Shown piece by piece: positions 14,507-15,161 of a stretch of 15,161 bases of DNA (position 1 is the stretch's first letter; each line of letters begins with the position of its first letter). Source of the stretch: Rhodospirillales bacterium (lineage in GTDB: Bacteria; Pseudomonadota; Alphaproteobacteria; Acetobacterales; Acetobacteraceae); NCBI GenBank assembly GCA_028866445.1, contig JAGWIE010000010.1, forward strand, positions 1 to 15,161, read 5' to 3'. Below the pieces are notes generated by a model. It was not told the origin of the DNA, made no database searches, and worked only from the letters and a program-made list of their open reading frames with translations. Position numbers and translations under genes: made by a program.

Positions 14507-14944
14507 ATGAGCGACGGCATTTTCTCAATTATCGGCAGCGCCTTGAACGCCCAGGATCTGCGCATGGGTGCAATTTCCTCAAACCTTGCCAATGCTTCAT
14601 CGGTAGCAGCACCAGGTGAGCAACCATACCGCGCGCATGAACTTGTGTTTCAAGCGCAACCGGTCGCGGGCGGCGAATACGATGGCGGTACTTCATCCGG
14701 CAATGGTGGATTGGGCGTACAGGTTGTGGCCAATGTGCAAAGCAACGCCTCGCTCAACAAAAAATACGACCCCGGCAACCCATACGCGGATGCCTCAGGA
14801 TATGTAACATCCTCCAACGTTTCTCCGGTTGAAGAAATGGTGAATATGATCGACAGTTCTCACTCATACTCAGCATCCGTTGCCATGTTGCAACAAGCAA
14901 GCCGAATCGACCAACAAATGATTAGCAGCTTTCAGGTGGCCTGA
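14507..14944 (+). CDS. flgC: Flagellar proximal rod protein FlgC
   Basis: A 145-residue rod subunit. The N-terminal motif is SSNLANASSV (about 24-33). The region KKYDPGNPYADASGYV (about 85-100) and the segment NVSPVEEMVNMID (104-116) are diagnostic for FlgC. FlgC stacks on FlgB in the proximal rod. The frame is open 9 codons further upstream, but MSDGIFSIIGSAL is the family's typical start and GGAG at 14494-14497 sits 9 bases ahead of this ATG. It follows flgB by 16 bases and overlaps flgD by one base (TGATG). Confidence 0.96.
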   Translation: MSDGIFSIIGSALNAQDLRMGAISSNLANASSVAAPGEQPYRAHELVFQAQPVAGGEYDGGTSSGNGGLGVQVVANVQSNASLNKKYDPGNPYADASGYVTSSNVSPVEEMVNMIDSSHSYSASVAMLQQASRIDQQMISSFQVA

Positions 14945-15161
14945 TGAGCATTCAGTCAACAAACGGCACGAGCGCGGCCAGCGCGGCATCTGTTGCTGCT
15001 TCCACCACGGCTAGCACCGCTTCGTCCAGTAGCGCATCCTCGCTTACCCAGGCGAATTTCCTTCAGCTTCTGACAGCGCAGTTAAAGTATCAGTCGCCAA
15101 GTTCACCGGCTGACCCTACGCAAATGGCGCAGGAATTCGCGGCCATCTCAACAGTTCAAGG
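14944..15161 (+). CDS. flgD: Flagellar hook assembly (capping) protein FlgD, N-terminal part
   Basis: The gene continues past the right edge; 72 codons are present. A Ser/Ala/Thr-rich leader of about 35 residues is followed by NFLQLLTAQLKYQSPSSPAD and then PTQMAQEFAAISTVQ, matching the FlgD N-terminal pattern FLKLLTAQLQNQDP...FSTVE. FlgD caps the growing hook and is shed when the hook is finished; its N-terminus carries the export signal. The ATG overlaps the flgC stop by one base. Confidence 0.93.
   Translation, partial: MSIQSTNGTSAASAASVAASTTASTASSSSASSLTQANFLQLLTAQLKYQSPSSPADPTQMAQEFAAISTVQ

Overview
The window is part of a large flagellar gene cluster, almost certainly from an alphaproteobacterium. 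The G+C-rich coding, short alanine-rich proteins, CtrA-like boxes in a divergent promoter and a cluster order unlike enterics point that way. My best guess is the family Acetobacteraceae (Acidocella/Acidiphilium-like), but that placement is a guess from gene style, not a proven assignment.

Layout. From about 12831 down to the left edge, every gene is on the minus strand and appears to form one tightly coupled operon of 15 reading frames: fliE, fliF, fliG, fliK, a fused fliM-fliN, fliQ, flhA, a FliA-type sigma factor, motA, motB, a small unknown membrane protein, fliH, fliI, fliJ and the first 43 codons of a flgL-like gene. Most junctions overlap by 1, 4 or 8 bases, or are only a few bases apart. 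From 13105 to the right edge the genes run on the plus strand: a single-domain CheY-like receiver, a small helical protein with a CheZ-like Asp-x-x-x-Gln signature, then flgB, flgC and the start of flgD. The two arms diverge from a 273-base AT-rich region (12832-13104) holding two CtrA-like boxes and a 9-bp inverted repeat. A second 202-base gap before flgB holds two adjacent short palindromes.

How the genes work together. FliE, FliF and FliG build the basal-body core and rotor. FliM-FliN forms the C-ring. FliQ and FlhA belong to the export gate, FliH/FliI/FliJ to the export ATPase, and FliK sets hook length. MotA/MotB are the stator. FlgB/FlgC build the proximal rod and FlgD caps the growing hook. 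The CheY-like and CheZ-like proteins would set the switching signal, and the sigma factor probably times late genes.

Most notable points: (1) fliM and fliN are fused into one 420-residue frame with a strong Shine-Dalgarno and ATG just before the FliN part, which suggests a full-length FliMN plus a free FliN from the same gene, as known for SctQ proteins of type III secretion injectisomes; (2) the fusion lacks the usual FliM N-terminal CheY-binding motif; (3) the sigma factor lacks the region-3 domain normally present in FliA; (4) a probable divergent CheZ sits next to the CheY; (5) an unrecognised two-helix membrane protein lies between motB and fliH.
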